A stretch of 54,233 nucleotides of DNA from Vulcanimicrobiota bacterium (lineage in GTDB: Bacteria; Vulcanimicrobiota; Vulcanimicrobiia; Vulcanimicrobiales; Vulcanimicrobiaceae), in contig JAAXCX010000015.1 in the NCBI GenBank assembly GCA_013036105.1, positions 1-54,233 on the forward strand, in the 5' to 3' direction. Position 1 is the stretch's first letter. The number at the start of each line of letters is the position of its first letter. The notes below the pieces were generated by a model. That model was not told the origin of the DNA. It saw nothing but the letters and a program-made list of their open reading frames with translations, and did no database searches. Below, one piece after another: positions 42,060 to 51,876 of the stretch. The translations under genes and the position numbers were made by a program.

Positions 42060-43366
42060 TCGTGTAAACTCTCGATGTCCTTTTCGACGTCGTTGGTCAG
42101 ATCGATGCCGCCCGGCGCGGCTTTGATATTGACCAGAACGACTTGCAATCCGCGTTTCGCCGCCACTGTTCCGGCGTCACGCCGTATCTGTTCCACCATT
42201 TTATTGTAGAGATCGTCCCGCTCGCGCTGCAGCTGACCCAACTGGGTGTTCGCAGCGCCGGTTGCCGTCGCGTCGGCGCCCTGCAGTTCGGCGTAGCGTG
42301 CGTCGAGCTCGGCCTTGGTCGCTTGGTATTGCGCGATCGTCTTTTGCGCGTCGGCTTGGAATTGGGCCTTGAAGGTCTTGTCGATTTGCGCGATGCGGTC
42401 GCGCGTCGCCGCCGGCAGGTTCGAAGGCACGGCGTTCGGACGCAGCCCTTGCAGCTGCGACGATACCGCCTGGGAGACTTCGTTGCGGCGCGTTTGCAGT
42501 TTGGCCTGTGTATCGGCGTGAATCTTTGTGGACTGCGCGGCCATCTCGCCGCGCACTTGCGTGTTGAGTTGCGCGCGGTACGCTGCGAGGGTCTGCTGAT
42601 CGCGCGCGCGCTGCGCGTTTACGGCCAGCGCTTCGTGCCGGTCGAGGGCGGCGAGCTCGTCGCGGTATTCCTTGCGCGTTGCGTCGGGAAGGGCCAGGCC
42701 GTTGAGCTTCATGCGCAGCTGTAGGCGCTTGTTGGCATCGGCTTGCGAAAGTTCCAGAGAGAGTTGCGATTCGCGTTCCTGCAGCTGCGTCGCGCGCTGG
42801 CCGAAGGCGCGATCCGCCCGCGCGCTCAGTTGCGCGCCGATCGATTGTAAGGCGGCGTTCGACTGCGCGACCACGCTTTGCTGATACTGCGCGAAGTCGT
42901 TGTTGGCTTGGGCCGTCACCTGCTGCGCCTGCGAAGCCGAAACGCTCTGCATGGCCTGAGCGCTCTGCGCCCCGTTGGTTCCGGCGCCCGCGGCAGCCAG
43001 CGCCGCCGAGATTGCGGCTTGCTCGCGCTGCGCGTAATCCAGCTGCTTCTGCCGCAAGATCAGGTTGGCGCGGTCTTGCGCGGCTTTCAGCTCGGCGTTG
43101 AGTTCTTTGGTCTGCACAGCGATCTGTTTGCCCGTATGCGGCACGGCACCGGCTCCGAGCGAATGCAGGCCCAGCGCGTCGATCGAGTCGTCGATCTGCG
43201 AGAGCTGCGGATAGAGCGGATGTTTTGGAAGCACTTCTTCCAGGCGCACGTACCCGATGCCGCGCACGTTCGGATCGTCTGCGCGCTGCTGCGCACATCC
43301 GGTCAGCACAACGATCGCTGCCGCTAACGCTGCGAAGAGCGTCCTACTTGAGCGCATTTTGGACAT
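42056..43366 (-). CDS. Long OmpH/Skp-type lipoprotein with extended coiled coil, 436 aa
   Basis: Lipobox VVLTGC (Cys24). Starts with IGYVRLEEVLPKHPLYPQL, typical of OmpH, then about 300 residues of Q-, A- and R-rich coiled coil with heptad spacing, and ends with VVLVNIKAAPGGIDLTNDV. That makes it roughly three times the usual Skp length. Predicted to hang from the membrane and reach into the periplasm. Start MSKMRSSRT or the Met at residue 4. Confidence 0.8.
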   Translation of the reverse strand: MSKMRSSRTLFAALAAAIVVLTGCAQQRADDPNVRGIGYVRLEEVLPKHPLYPQLSQIDDSIDALGLHSLGAGAVPHTGKQIAVQTKELNAELKAAQDRANLILRQKQLDYAQREQAAISAALAAAGAGTNGAQSAQAMQSVSASQAQQVTAQANNDFAQYQQSVVAQSNAALQSIGAQLSARADRAFGQRATQLQERESQLSLELSQADANKRLQLRMKLNGLALPDATRKEYRDELAALDRHEALAVNAQRARDQQTLAAYRAQLNTQVRGEMAAQSTKIHADTQAKLQTRRNEVSQAVSSQLQGLRPNAVPSNLPAATRDRIAQIDKTFKAQFQADAQKTIAQYQATKAELDARYAELQGADATATGAANTQLGQLQRERDDLYNKMVEQIRRDAGTVAAKRGLQVVLVNIKAAPGGIDLTNDVEKDIESLHE

Positions 43367-44147
43367 CGGCAGTGATGTCCGCGCCGCCGTAGATGATGTC
43401 CGCCCGGTCGATGACGAGGATCAGATGCTTTTGGTTGGCGACATTGGCCATGGCGTCGCGCGTTTGATCGACCAGCGGTTTGAGCGTGCGGTTCTGTTCG
43501 TCGGTGAGCGATTTTTGATATTGCTGGAAGATCTGCTGCTGCTGTTGCTGATTGTTCTTGGCGGCCTGCATTTTTTGCAGCGCGCTTTGCCGCGCGTCGC
43601 CGGCGAATTTCAAAAAGTTGTCGTTGGCCGCTTTGATCTTGGGCAACTGATCGATTTGCGACTGATCGACGAAACCGATGAGCGCAGGCGGAGGCGTACT
43701 CGCCGGCGGAACGACGGGTCCCGGACCGTTGACGAGATCGACAACGCTCTTGGTGATGTTCTGTCCCCCGAAGACGACGATGCGCTTGTCGACGACGACC
43801 GAAAGGCGCTGGTTGGATGCAATCTGCGCGATCGCCGTCTGGGCGCGCGCAAACAGCGGTCCGAGCACTTTGCGCTGCTCGTCGAGAAATTTTTGCTGAA
43901 ACTCTCCCGAGATGCGCTGGCGGTCGGCGTCGTTGCGCGCGTGCTTCATGGCGGCGGCGAATTGCGGATCGAGCGAGGCCTTATACTGGGCAACCTCAGC
44001 GTTCGCGCGCTGGAATTGCGGAAGCGCGCCGACCGCGGCTTGATCCAAATAGCCGACGTCGGTAAGATCCGCTGCGATGGCTGCCGGGACGGCGAGCAGC
44101 GCCGCGAGTGCGGCTGCCGCTATAACTACTGCTGATGTACTCTTCAT
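43344..44147 (-). CDS. Tandem-duplicated OmpH/Skp-type periplasmic protein, 267 aa
   Basis: Cleavable signal peptide (AALAALLAVPAAIAA), then two OmpH units: about 27-135 ending in VVVDKRIVVFGGQNITKSV, and about 150-267 ending in LVIDRADIIYGGADITADV. The second contains a glutamine-rich helix (NNQQQQQQIFQQYQK). ATG 44147 after AGGAGCT, five bases from bamA. Confidence 0.85.
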   Translation of the reverse strand: MKSTSAVVIAAAALAALLAVPAAIAADLTDVGYLDQAAVGALPQFQRANAEVAQYKASLDPQFAAAMKHARNDADRQRISGEFQQKFLDEQRKVLGPLFARAQTAIAQIASNQRLSVVVDKRIVVFGGQNITKSVVDLVNGPGPVVPPASTPPPALIGFVDQSQIDQLPKIKAANDNFLKFAGDARQSALQKMQAAKNNQQQQQQIFQQYQKSLTDEQNRTLKPLVDQTRDAMANVANQKHLILVIDRADIIYGGADITADVQNALK

Positions 44148-44152
44148 AGCTC

Positions 44153-46423
44153 CTAGAAGCTTTGGCCGATGCCGAAGCTGGTGTGGTTGCCGTTGGAACC
44201 CTTCGCGAAGTCGATGCGAATCGTATGCAAGCCGAGCTGCGGAACGTCGAAACGTAATCCGAAGCCCACGTCGCCAAGGTACGACCAGTTGCCGGGGAAT
44301 CCGATGATCCTGTTGGTGTAGGGATCGAGCAGCGGAGCCGCACCTCGCACGCGCCAACCGCCTTCATCTGCGAAGAGCGCGACCGAGAATTTCCGGTCGG
44401 CCGTGACCGGCTTGCGCAGTTCGATCTGTCCGAGCACCGTATCGGTGCCGTAGTAGACGCTGTCGTATCCGCGCAAGTTTTGATCGGAGAACGTGAACAG
44501 TGCGCTCGGCGGAATCGCGCCGGTCGACGCGCGCACCTGACCGTGCAGACCGAACGTCGAGTCTTTGAGAACCGGGAAGAACTTGACCCCGTCCAGCGTG
44601 CTCTGTGTGAACGAGAAGTTCGAGCCGATCGACGGCGTTGAGACCGTCTCGCTAAACGAGACCGTTCCACCGCGCCGCGGATTGAAGATGTCGTCGAGGG
44701 TCGCGGCGGGGATCGATCCGATAGAGAACGAGAGCGAGTTCAGGCGGTACGGCTGACCCGTGTTGATGTTCGCGATCGACGTCGCTTGAATACCGAAGCT
44801 TCCGGTGTTCGCCGTTAAGTTGCTGAGCGGTCCGGGAGTGGGTCCGATGATGATGTTGGGCTGACTCGTCTGGAAGAAGAACGGCGACGGCACGGTCGTG
44901 CTATTGGTCACGTTCTCCGCGTTGATGCCAACCTGCGCCAGCAGCGCCTCGGTCATGCGCCGCCCGACGGTTACCGAGACGCCCGCGGTCTTCGCGGTGC
45001 TCGTCGCAACGATGCCGCTGAGCAGCGCTGCATTATTCGAGGGCAGCAGGGTTACCGGAATCGGCTGCGTCGGATCGGTCGCGGCGTTGCCGACTGCCGT
45101 CGTGTAAACCGGATAGAAATACGTATTGCCGTTGGCAAAGATCGTCGCGCCAAAGCTGTAGCGCTGAGACTTGGGCGAGTTGCCGACGTATGGAATGGTG
45201 ACCGACGCTTGCGTCACGTAGCTGCGCGATCCGCGTTCGAATTGGAAGCTCGCGCCATTGCCCGTGCCGTGCAGGTTGTTGTCGCTGTATCCGATCGTTC
45301 CGTAGAGACCTTGACCCGTGATGCCGCCGGAGTACCCGGCGCCGATCGAAGCCTGCGCGGTCTTCTGCTCGACGACGACCCAGTCCAGAACGACGCAGCC
45401 CGGATCTTTTTTCGCCATCTCGTCGGGGCACGGTTTGGGATTGACGTCGACCTTCGAAAAGAACTGCGTATTGTTCAAGCGTTCCAAATCGCGCTGCACG
45501 CCGGCCTTGGTCACGATCATTCCCGGCTGGAGCGCGAGCTGACGGCGGACGACTTGGTCTTTGGTCTTCGTGTTGCCGGTGACTTGAACCAAACCGACCC
45601 GCGCGACATAGATATCGTAGGTCACCGCGGCCGTTCCGGCTTTCGGATCGACGGTGGTGGCGTCGATGCCGCCCTCAAAACCGCCGAGGATCAAATTGAA
45701 TTTATCTTGGTAGAGCGATTGCAGTGCGGCGTAGTCTTTGTCGCGCAGCGCGTCGGAATATTCAACGCCGGGTTTAACGCTGAGCACCGGCAAAATCAGA
45801 CTGGGCGGAAGCACCGGGTCACCGCCGATGATGACCTTGGTGATCGTGAGGCCTTCTTTAATGTCCAGCGTCACGGCGCCGGTTTGACTGTTGATGTCGA
45901 GGTTAGCGACGTGCGACGGAAGCTGCCCGGCGTAGCCGATGCGATCGTAGTAAGAATTGATCTTCAGGAAGTCTTGCCGCATCGTGTTGGTGTTGAGCAC
46001 CTGGCCGACCGACGTGTCCATCAGCGCCAGCAGCGTGTCCGACGGCACGTGCGTGTTTCCTTGAAAGTCGATCTTCGTGATGACCGGATTTTCGATCACG
46101 CGGTAGGTGATCGCGATCCCGTTGGGCCGCTGGCGGATGAGGGGCGCAGCCTGATCGGCAAAATAGCCCAGCGCGAAGATGCGCTGGAGATCGGCTTGCA
46201 CGACCTTCGGATCGTAGGGCTGTCCCGGTTTGGCGGCGATGACGTTCATGATCGTCGCCGTCGGCACGTGCACGTTTCCGGAGACGTCGACCGACACGAT
46301 CGGCGGCGCGGTCGCGGAGACCGCGGGGGCAGGCGTCATCAGCGAAACGATCGTCGCGAGTGCGAGGACGATACCGGCACACCGTTGGAGCACGCCGCGC
46401 GCACCCCGGAGGCTCGAGGTCAT
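44153..46423 (-). CDS. bamA: BamA, outer-membrane protein assembly factor
   Basis: Omp85 protein inserting beta-barrels. Signal peptide to about 36. At least four POTRA units: VSVDVSGNVHVPTATIMNV, VITKIDFQGNTHVPSDTLL, TITKVIIGGDPVLPPSLI and VGLVQVTGNTKTKDQVVRR. The barrel occupies the rest, with the loop-6 motif in SDQNLRGYDSVYY (LRGY for VRGF) and terminal phenylalanine (FGIGQSF). Start at 46423; the longer frame lies in the gap after the tamB-like gene. Confidence 0.95.
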   Translation of the reverse strand: MTSSLRGARGVLQRCAGIVLALATIVSLMTPAPAVSATAPPIVSVDVSGNVHVPTATIMNVIAAKPGQPYDPKVVQADLQRIFALGYFADQAAPLIRQRPNGIAITYRVIENPVITKIDFQGNTHVPSDTLLALMDTSVGQVLNTNTMRQDFLKINSYYDRIGYAGQLPSHVANLDINSQTGAVTLDIKEGLTITKVIIGGDPVLPPSLILPVLSVKPGVEYSDALRDKDYAALQSLYQDKFNLILGGFEGGIDATTVDPKAGTAAVTYDIYVARVGLVQVTGNTKTKDQVVRRQLALQPGMIVTKAGVQRDLERLNNTQFFSKVDVNPKPCPDEMAKKDPGCVVLDWVVVEQKTAQASIGAGYSGGITGQGLYGTIGYSDNNLHGTGNGASFQFERGSRSYVTQASVTIPYVGNSPKSQRYSFGATIFANGNTYFYPVYTTAVGNAATDPTQPIPVTLLPSNNAALLSGIVATSTAKTAGVSVTVGRRMTEALLAQVGINAENVTNSTTVPSPFFFQTSQPNIIIGPTPGPLSNLTANTGSFGIQATSIANINTGQPYRLNSLSFSIGSIPAATLDDIFNPRRGGTVSFSETVSTPSIGSNFSFTQSTLDGVKFFPVLKDSTFGLHGQVRASTGAIPPSALFTFSDQNLRGYDSVYYGTDTVLGQIELRKPVTADRKFSVALFADEGGWRVRGAAPLLDPYTNRIIGFPGNWSYLGDVGFGLRFDVPQLGLHTIRIDFAKGSNGNHTSFGIGQSF

Positions 46424-46559
46424 CAACAAATATCTTCCTTGAGAGTACGAGTGGTCTAACGCTCGTGGCGTCAGCTCCGTAACGCGTCCGCCGCCCGCGC
46501 CGTTTCGGCCCGCCCCGCCTGTTCGAGACCACCCTAAGCCATCCTTGCCAAGCACTCGG

Positions 46560-49500
46560 CTAAAACAGCCTCTGATAAAGGAACGTGAAGCCGTTGGTCC
46601 CCTGCAACGCCTGCCCGGTTGCCGCCCGCTGGTTGGTCTGGAGGACAGGGGTGCCTGCTTGGAAGAGCGGCGTCGGCCCCTGCTGCATGAACATCGTGAA
46701 CTGGGCCGACGTGAAGGTATTGGGCTGGTAGACAAAGCCGACCGACTGCCGCACGGGGACGCCAAGCGTCGTGCCGTAGATCGCGTAGAAATTCTTGGCC
46801 AGCAGGCGACGGAAATTGACGCCGAAGTTGCCCGTGTAATCCAGCGTGAGGTTGACGTCGGTCAGCCCCAGGTTCGTGCCGAGCGCGTTTTCGATCGGCG
46901 CCAGCAGACCGCTGACGAATTGGGCGTTGAAGATATTGAAGGCTTCCTGTCCGATGGTCAGCACGCCGTTCTCGCGCCGGACGTAGACGTTGGGCGGCAG
47001 CAACCCGGTCGAGATGCCGGGCGGCGGCGCGCCGGGCAGCTGGCCGGGCGGCACCGGAACTCCCGTATCGCTGAATTGAATGGGACCGATCAAGTTGCCG
47101 AAGGGCAGGAGCAGTGCAATGATCTGCTGCTCGGTGTAGCCCGCCGGATCGGATTCAAACGCGATGTGCGGACTCGTCACCGGGCCGTTCACCGTGACCG
47201 TGATGTCGGCCGAGCCGGTGGGATTGCGCTGACTGTTGGGATCGGGATTGGTGACGTGTGTCGTTCCGACCGCGTAGATGTCGGGAATCACGCCGTTGGC
47301 CGGATTGAACGTCACTGTCCCGGTCCGTACTTTGAATGCGTGATCGATGTAGGTGAGCGTGCCGCCCGCCGAATTGAACGCACCCGAAAGCGTCGGCTGC
47401 AAAAGCGTGCCGGCCAGCAAGACGGAGCCCTCCCCGGCGATGTCCAGACCAAAAATGCCGGCGCCTCCGCCGCGCACGCGCACGTTCTTGCCGGCGGTGA
47501 TCGCCAGGTTGAAACCGAGATTGAACGGCGGCCCTTGCGCAACTGCGGTCGATCCGGGCGTACTCGGTCCTCCGCCGAATTTCATGAACGCGGCGAACGG
47601 CACCGTTGAGTCGGTGATGTTCGCTGTGCCGGTCAGCGTCGCCAACCGGCCGGGTACGCGCGCCAGCGTTGCCGCCGAGGTCAGCGTGTAGGTTCCGTAC
47701 TGCGGCAGATTCAATTGTGCGCGCGTCGTTTTCACCGCGATCGAATAGCCGAGCGGACCGCCGTGAATACCGCCGCCGAAATCCAATCTGCCCGAACCCG
47801 TGAGCGATCCCGTTCCGGGACTGGCTTGCAGGCGGTCGAGGGTTGCGTGCGTTCCCAAGAACGTGATTTGCGCGACGGTATTGGTGATCGGCGTCGTCTC
47901 AATCGCGCTGCTGTACGATCCGCCGGCGATGGCCAGCTGCCCTAAGACCCGCGGGTCGCCGACGGTTCCGGAGACGCCCATGTGCCCGGTTAACGTTCCG
48001 CCGAGCTTCGTGCCGTTTCCGAGAAACGCGCTGAACGATGAAAGGTCGACGCGGTCGGCAAGAAAGTCCATCGAAACGGGCGCGGACGGCGGTCCGAACG
48101 TGAACGGCGACAACTCAATCGGCAGCGAACCGGCGATTGCCGCGCTGCCTTTGACAAAGCTGAACTCCGCGTTGCGAACCACTAAGTCGTTGCCGAGTAG
48201 CGCGACCTGTCCGACCAGCGACGGCATCACGATGCCGTAAGCGTTGACGTCTGTTCCGGCGACGGCCGCCGATATCGACGGTTGGCTGAACGTGCCGTTG
48301 AGGTGCAGCGTCGTTTCGAGCCGGCCCGTAACGTCGATATGTTTCTTGGTCGCTTGCGCGACGAGCTTGGGCAGGTCGGTCGTCACCGCGTGCACCGTCA
48401 GATCCATCGGTGACTTCGGCGCGAAGCCGAAACTGCCCGAGCCGGTCGCGTCGAGTGCAGGCAGAGCGAGCGTAAGGCGTGTCACGTTGATCCGGTCGCC
48501 GGCCGACCGCACTGCGAGCTGACCGCTTTCGATCGGGAGCGGTCCGAGCGTGCCCTGCGAGATCGTCGCGTTTCCGGTCAGGCCTAAGTTCGGATACGCG
48601 CCGCTTACGGCGACGTTGCCGTTGATGCGACCCGTAATCGGCGCTTGTGGAAATCCAAATGCCGGCAGCCATGTGCCCAGATCGATGTCGCTCAGCGTGC
48701 CCGAGATGTGGTAACGCGATTTTGTGATCAGCGACGCGAGACCGGACGTGTGCGCGAAAGCGATCGTGCCGGCCGCTCGCAAGCGTCCGTGGCTGCCGCC
48801 GACCGCGACGTTGAGCTGCAGAATATCGCGCAAGCTGGTCCAGTGCGCATAGGTGTCGCCGATGGGAAAACGTCTGTAGCGCAAACCGGCGATGCCGATG
48901 TCGCCCGAGGTGAAAACCAAACCGTCGTATTGCGCGAACGCCACGTTCAAGTTCCCGTGGCCCGCGAGCGTGTCGCCGGTGTCGAAGTAATCGTTAAAAT
49001 CGGAGAGATCGGCCTTACGCGACTGCAGCGAAAACGCTGTCTCGCCTCTTGCGACGGTCGCGGAGAAAGCAGCTTTCGTGGTCACGACTTGCACCGCGCC
49101 GTTACGCACGGCAACCCCGCCGCGGCTTGCGGAAATCTGTCCGGATGCGTCGGAAAATCCTAAGCCATTGATCTCGCCGACCGGCACGCCGACCGATCCG
49201 GCTATCGACGGACTGTTTCCCGCGCCGCCGACGTTCACGTCGGCGACGAAACTGCCGTCCGCGCGATAGGTGGGCACATGCGCGATGCGCGCGACTTCGG
49301 AAATATTTCCCACCGGCACTTGCGCGCGCAGATCGTAGTGCGGCAACCCCGAGGTTAAACCCGCGATGGCGCCGTTCACGTCGGCGAACGTCGTGCCCAG
49401 TCCGGCCAGGCCGTTGCGGACTTGCAGGGTGTCGTTTGCGACGCCGATCTCCGCGCTGGCCGAAAACGGGCCGTAACCGGCTGCGGTGCTGTTTTGCAAA

Positions 49501-51815
49501 ACGACGCCCGCGTCGATCCCTGGGATTCCCTGACCCGGCATGATCGCGCCAAACGCGACCAGCGATCCGCCGCTGACCGGCACACCGAAGCCTTTGAGCA
49601 TATTCGCGTCGAGCTGCGTCGTGGCAATGGCCATTCGCGACGGCGCCGATGACGATGTGGTATTAAACGAACCCGCCGCGACGATATCCCCTCCGGCGGC
49701 GTGCGCTTGTGCCGAGTACACGGTGAGTACGCCCCGATCGTACGCCATCGTGCCGGAAATACTTTGCACCGGAATACCGCGGATCGTCGCGCCGCGCAAC
49801 TGTGCGTTCTCGGCCTGCACGTAGATCTTGCCTTGCGCGATCGCGATACCGACCGGACCGTCGATCGATCCTTGCGCCGGGAAATTTCCGATGAACGGCC
49901 GCAGGCCTTGGAGCGTTCCGGAGTAATCGCCGCGCGCGATCAGCGCCGACGGCGCGAACGATCCGCGTCCGGCAAACGTGCCCCACGGTCCCGATGCGCG
50001 CACGTCGCTCAATTCGGCCGCGGCAAACGGGCCGGCGAACCGCGCGTGAATCGCGCTAAACGGTACGCCCGAGATGAGCGCGGGCGCCATGTCGACCGAT
50101 CCGCCGATTACCGAGTTCGCGGCCGATCCCGTGCCGGCGACATTCGCTTGCACGATGTGCGCGTCAATCGGCGGCAGTTCGGGGATCTGGACGCCCGGCA
50201 ATCCGACCGGTGACGGCTGGAGCAGGCGCACGTTATTAACCGACGCCCAGAAGGCGCTGTTTCCGCGCGGACGATCCAAGGCAAACGCGGCGACGAGCGT
50301 TCCCCCCGTCGCCGTCCGCACCGAGAAAGGACCGAACGTTCCGGTCCCGTTTTCACTGATGTTATAAAATCCGTTGATGTCGTTGGGGTGGCTCAATGAG
50401 ACGAGATACCCGCGCCCGTTGATCTTCAGATCGGTTCCGGTCAGCATCGCTTCGGCGTTAATGGTTTGATCGGCTACGAGCGCGCCGATGTACGGCAGCC
50501 GATTCGACGGGCCAAACGCGTGGAGGATCAAGGTGGAGTTCACGTGGCTGCCGAGCTGCATGGTGCCTTGGACGTGCAGGCTCATACCGCTGTACTCGCC
50601 GTGGAACGGCAAGATGACCAAGTCGCTTCCATATAAAGCCACCATGCCGCGCGGATTCTGGATCGGAATATCCTGATAGTTGAAACGCTTTCCGTCAAAG
50701 CCGACCCAGAGCAGCGGGTTGTCGATGTTTCCCTCGACGAGCGCGTGAATGCCCAGCGGTCCGTAAACCGGCAAGCCTTTGGCGAAGCTCGCAATCTCCT
50801 TGAGGTAGCGCAAGTCGCCGCGTCCCTCGAATCCCAGCCGGAACTGCGGGTGGCGGAAATCGAAGATGCCGCCCGCGATGAGGATCGGAATGTGACCGAC
50901 GGTCGCGGTCAAGTGCTGCGCCGCAAAACCGCCGTCGAAAATGTTGATCGGCCCGTCGAGATTGCGGATAGGCGAGTCGAGCCCGCGCACTTCCATCGAT
51001 CCCTTGGCCATGTATCCGGCGCCGATGATGTGATAGGCGGTTGTTTCGTTCGGCTTGACGTCAAAGGCATACATGCGCACGTCCATGCTGCGCACGACAC
51101 CTCCCAACAAACGCGCGGCCGGAGAATCGATGAAATAGTTGCCGATCGTTTGGATGGGAATCGCGCGCACCTGCACGTGGTGCAGAGCGTACCCTTTGAC
51201 ATAGTCTATGGTTCCGACGGCGCGAAACGGCTGCGTGCCGGCATCTTCCAGATCGCCGGTCGCGACGTAGTGCGTCACCTTCACCGTGTTCAGGCTCAGA
51301 TCGACATTGATGTGATCGACGCGCTGCAACCGGCTTTCCTTATAATAGCGGTATTGATCGATCAGCGAGGCGCGGCCGTCGCGAATGCGCAGCGTCATTT
51401 GCATGGGAACAGCGTTGGGATGCTGGCGGTGTGCGGGTCCGGCCGCCGCGCTCGGAGGCAGCGCGATATTGTACGTGCCGTTCTGATTGTGGATCAGCGT
51501 GATGTACGGACGGTCGATCGTTACGGAGAGCAAGCCGAAACGGTGCTTGCTGCCGGGCAACAGATCGCGCAAGCTGTAAAATACGTCGATGCGATCGGCG
51601 TCGAGCACCGGCTGTCCGTGCCGCGAAATATGCACGCCGACGAATGCGGCATGACCGCCGCCGTAGCGAAGGTCCTTCATCTGAATCGAATAGCCGGTCG
51701 CAATGCCAGAAAGCGCGCTCACCGTGACGCGCGTCACGGTATTGTGGAAAATGACGACCACCGCAATTGCCGCGAGCACCAGCGCTGCGGCTGCGGTCCA
51801 GATCCCTTTGCGCAA
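46560..51815 (-). CDS. tamB: TamB-like giant envelope protein, 1751 aa
   Basis: Inner-membrane anchor at about 5-24, then a long repetitive beta-rich (AsmA/TamB-type groove) body and the C-terminal TamB domain: GTLTYIDHAFKVRTGTVTF, ITVTVNGPVTSPHIAFESDP and YTEQQIIALLLPFGN. Such proteins bridge the membranes for lipid transfer or Omp85-assisted assembly, which fits bamA following directly. Longer than E. coli TamB (about 1260). Confidence 0.9.
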   Translation of the reverse strand: MRKGIWTAAAALVLAAIAVVVIFHNTVTRVTVSALSGIATGYSIQMKDLRYGGGHAAFVGVHISRHGQPVLDADRIDVFYSLRDLLPGSKHRFGLLSVTIDRPYITLIHNQNGTYNIALPPSAAAGPAHRQHPNAVPMQMTLRIRDGRASLIDQYRYYKESRLQRVDHINVDLSLNTVKVTHYVATGDLEDAGTQPFRAVGTIDYVKGYALHHVQVRAIPIQTIGNYFIDSPAARLLGGVVRSMDVRMYAFDVKPNETTAYHIIGAGYMAKGSMEVRGLDSPIRNLDGPINIFDGGFAAQHLTATVGHIPILIAGGIFDFRHPQFRLGFEGRGDLRYLKEIASFAKGLPVYGPLGIHALVEGNIDNPLLWVGFDGKRFNYQDIPIQNPRGMVALYGSDLVILPFHGEYSGMSLHVQGTMQLGSHVNSTLILHAFGPSNRLPYIGALVADQTINAEAMLTGTDLKINGRGYLVSLSHPNDINGFYNISENGTGTFGPFSVRTATGGTLVAAFALDRPRGNSAFWASVNNVRLLQPSPVGLPGVQIPELPPIDAHIVQANVAGTGSAANSVIGGSVDMAPALISGVPFSAIHARFAGPFAAAELSDVRASGPWGTFAGRGSFAPSALIARGDYSGTLQGLRPFIGNFPAQGSIDGPVGIAIAQGKIYVQAENAQLRGATIRGIPVQSISGTMAYDRGVLTVYSAQAHAAGGDIVAAGSFNTTSSSAPSRMAIATTQLDANMLKGFGVPVSGGSLVAFGAIMPGQGIPGIDAGVVLQNSTAAGYGPFSASAEIGVANDTLQVRNGLAGLGTTFADVNGAIAGLTSGLPHYDLRAQVPVGNISEVARIAHVPTYRADGSFVADVNVGGAGNSPSIAGSVGVPVGEINGLGFSDASGQISASRGGVAVRNGAVQVVTTKAAFSATVARGETAFSLQSRKADLSDFNDYFDTGDTLAGHGNLNVAFAQYDGLVFTSGDIGIAGLRYRRFPIGDTYAHWTSLRDILQLNVAVGGSHGRLRAAGTIAFAHTSGLASLITKSRYHISGTLSDIDLGTWLPAFGFPQAPITGRINGNVAVSGAYPNLGLTGNATISQGTLGPLPIESGQLAVRSAGDRINVTRLTLALPALDATGSGSFGFAPKSPMDLTVHAVTTDLPKLVAQATKKHIDVTGRLETTLHLNGTFSQPSISAAVAGTDVNAYGIVMPSLVGQVALLGNDLVVRNAEFSFVKGSAAIAGSLPIELSPFTFGPPSAPVSMDFLADRVDLSSFSAFLGNGTKLGGTLTGHMGVSGTVGDPRVLGQLAIAGGSYSSAIETTPITNTVAQITFLGTHATLDRLQASPGTGSLTGSGRLDFGGGIHGGPLGYSIAVKTTRAQLNLPQYGTYTLTSAATLARVPGRLATLTGTANITDSTVPFAAFMKFGGGPSTPGSTAVAQGPPFNLGFNLAITAGKNVRVRGGGAGIFGLDIAGEGSVLLAGTLLQPTLSGAFNSAGGTLTYIDHAFKVRTGTVTFNPANGVIPDIYAVGTTHVTNPDPNSQRNPTGSADITVTVNGPVTSPHIAFESDPAGYTEQQIIALLLPFGNLIGPIQFSDTGVPVPPGQLPGAPPPGISTGLLPPNVYVRRENGVLTIGQEAFNIFNAQFVSGLLAPIENALGTNLGLTDVNLTLDYTGNFGVNFRRLLAKNFYAIYGTTLGVPVRQSVGFVYQPNTFTSAQFTMFMQQGPTPLFQAGTPVLQTNQRAATGQALQGTNGFTFLYQRLF

Positions 51816-51857
51816 AGGTCCCTCCGCGGCCAGTTATACCCCTAACGCCGCCGGAAG

Positions 51858-51873
51858 CCCCGCAGTCACGGGG
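51858..51873 (-). terminator. Weak hairpin between gyrB and the tamB-like gene
   Basis: CCCCG (51858-51862) and CGGGG (51869-51873) flank a six-base loop, just after the gyrB stop on its strand. There is no T-run, so it is at best an attenuator; gyrB and the following genes may be partly separated here. Confidence 0.3.
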
Positions 51874-51876
51874 GAC

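Noticed and set aside
42201-43298. A 365-residue frame inside the long OmpH-type gene
   Set aside because: Same-strand shifted frame, strongly arginine-rich; the OmpH frame has lipobox and family ends.
45209-46459. A 416-residue plus-strand frame opposite bamA
   Set aside because: Antisense shadow with D/R/V bias; BamA POTRA and barrel motifs are decisive.
51831-51836. TATAAC as a -10 box for the tamB-like gene
   Set aside because: No -35 element at proper spacing; a single hexamer is not enough.
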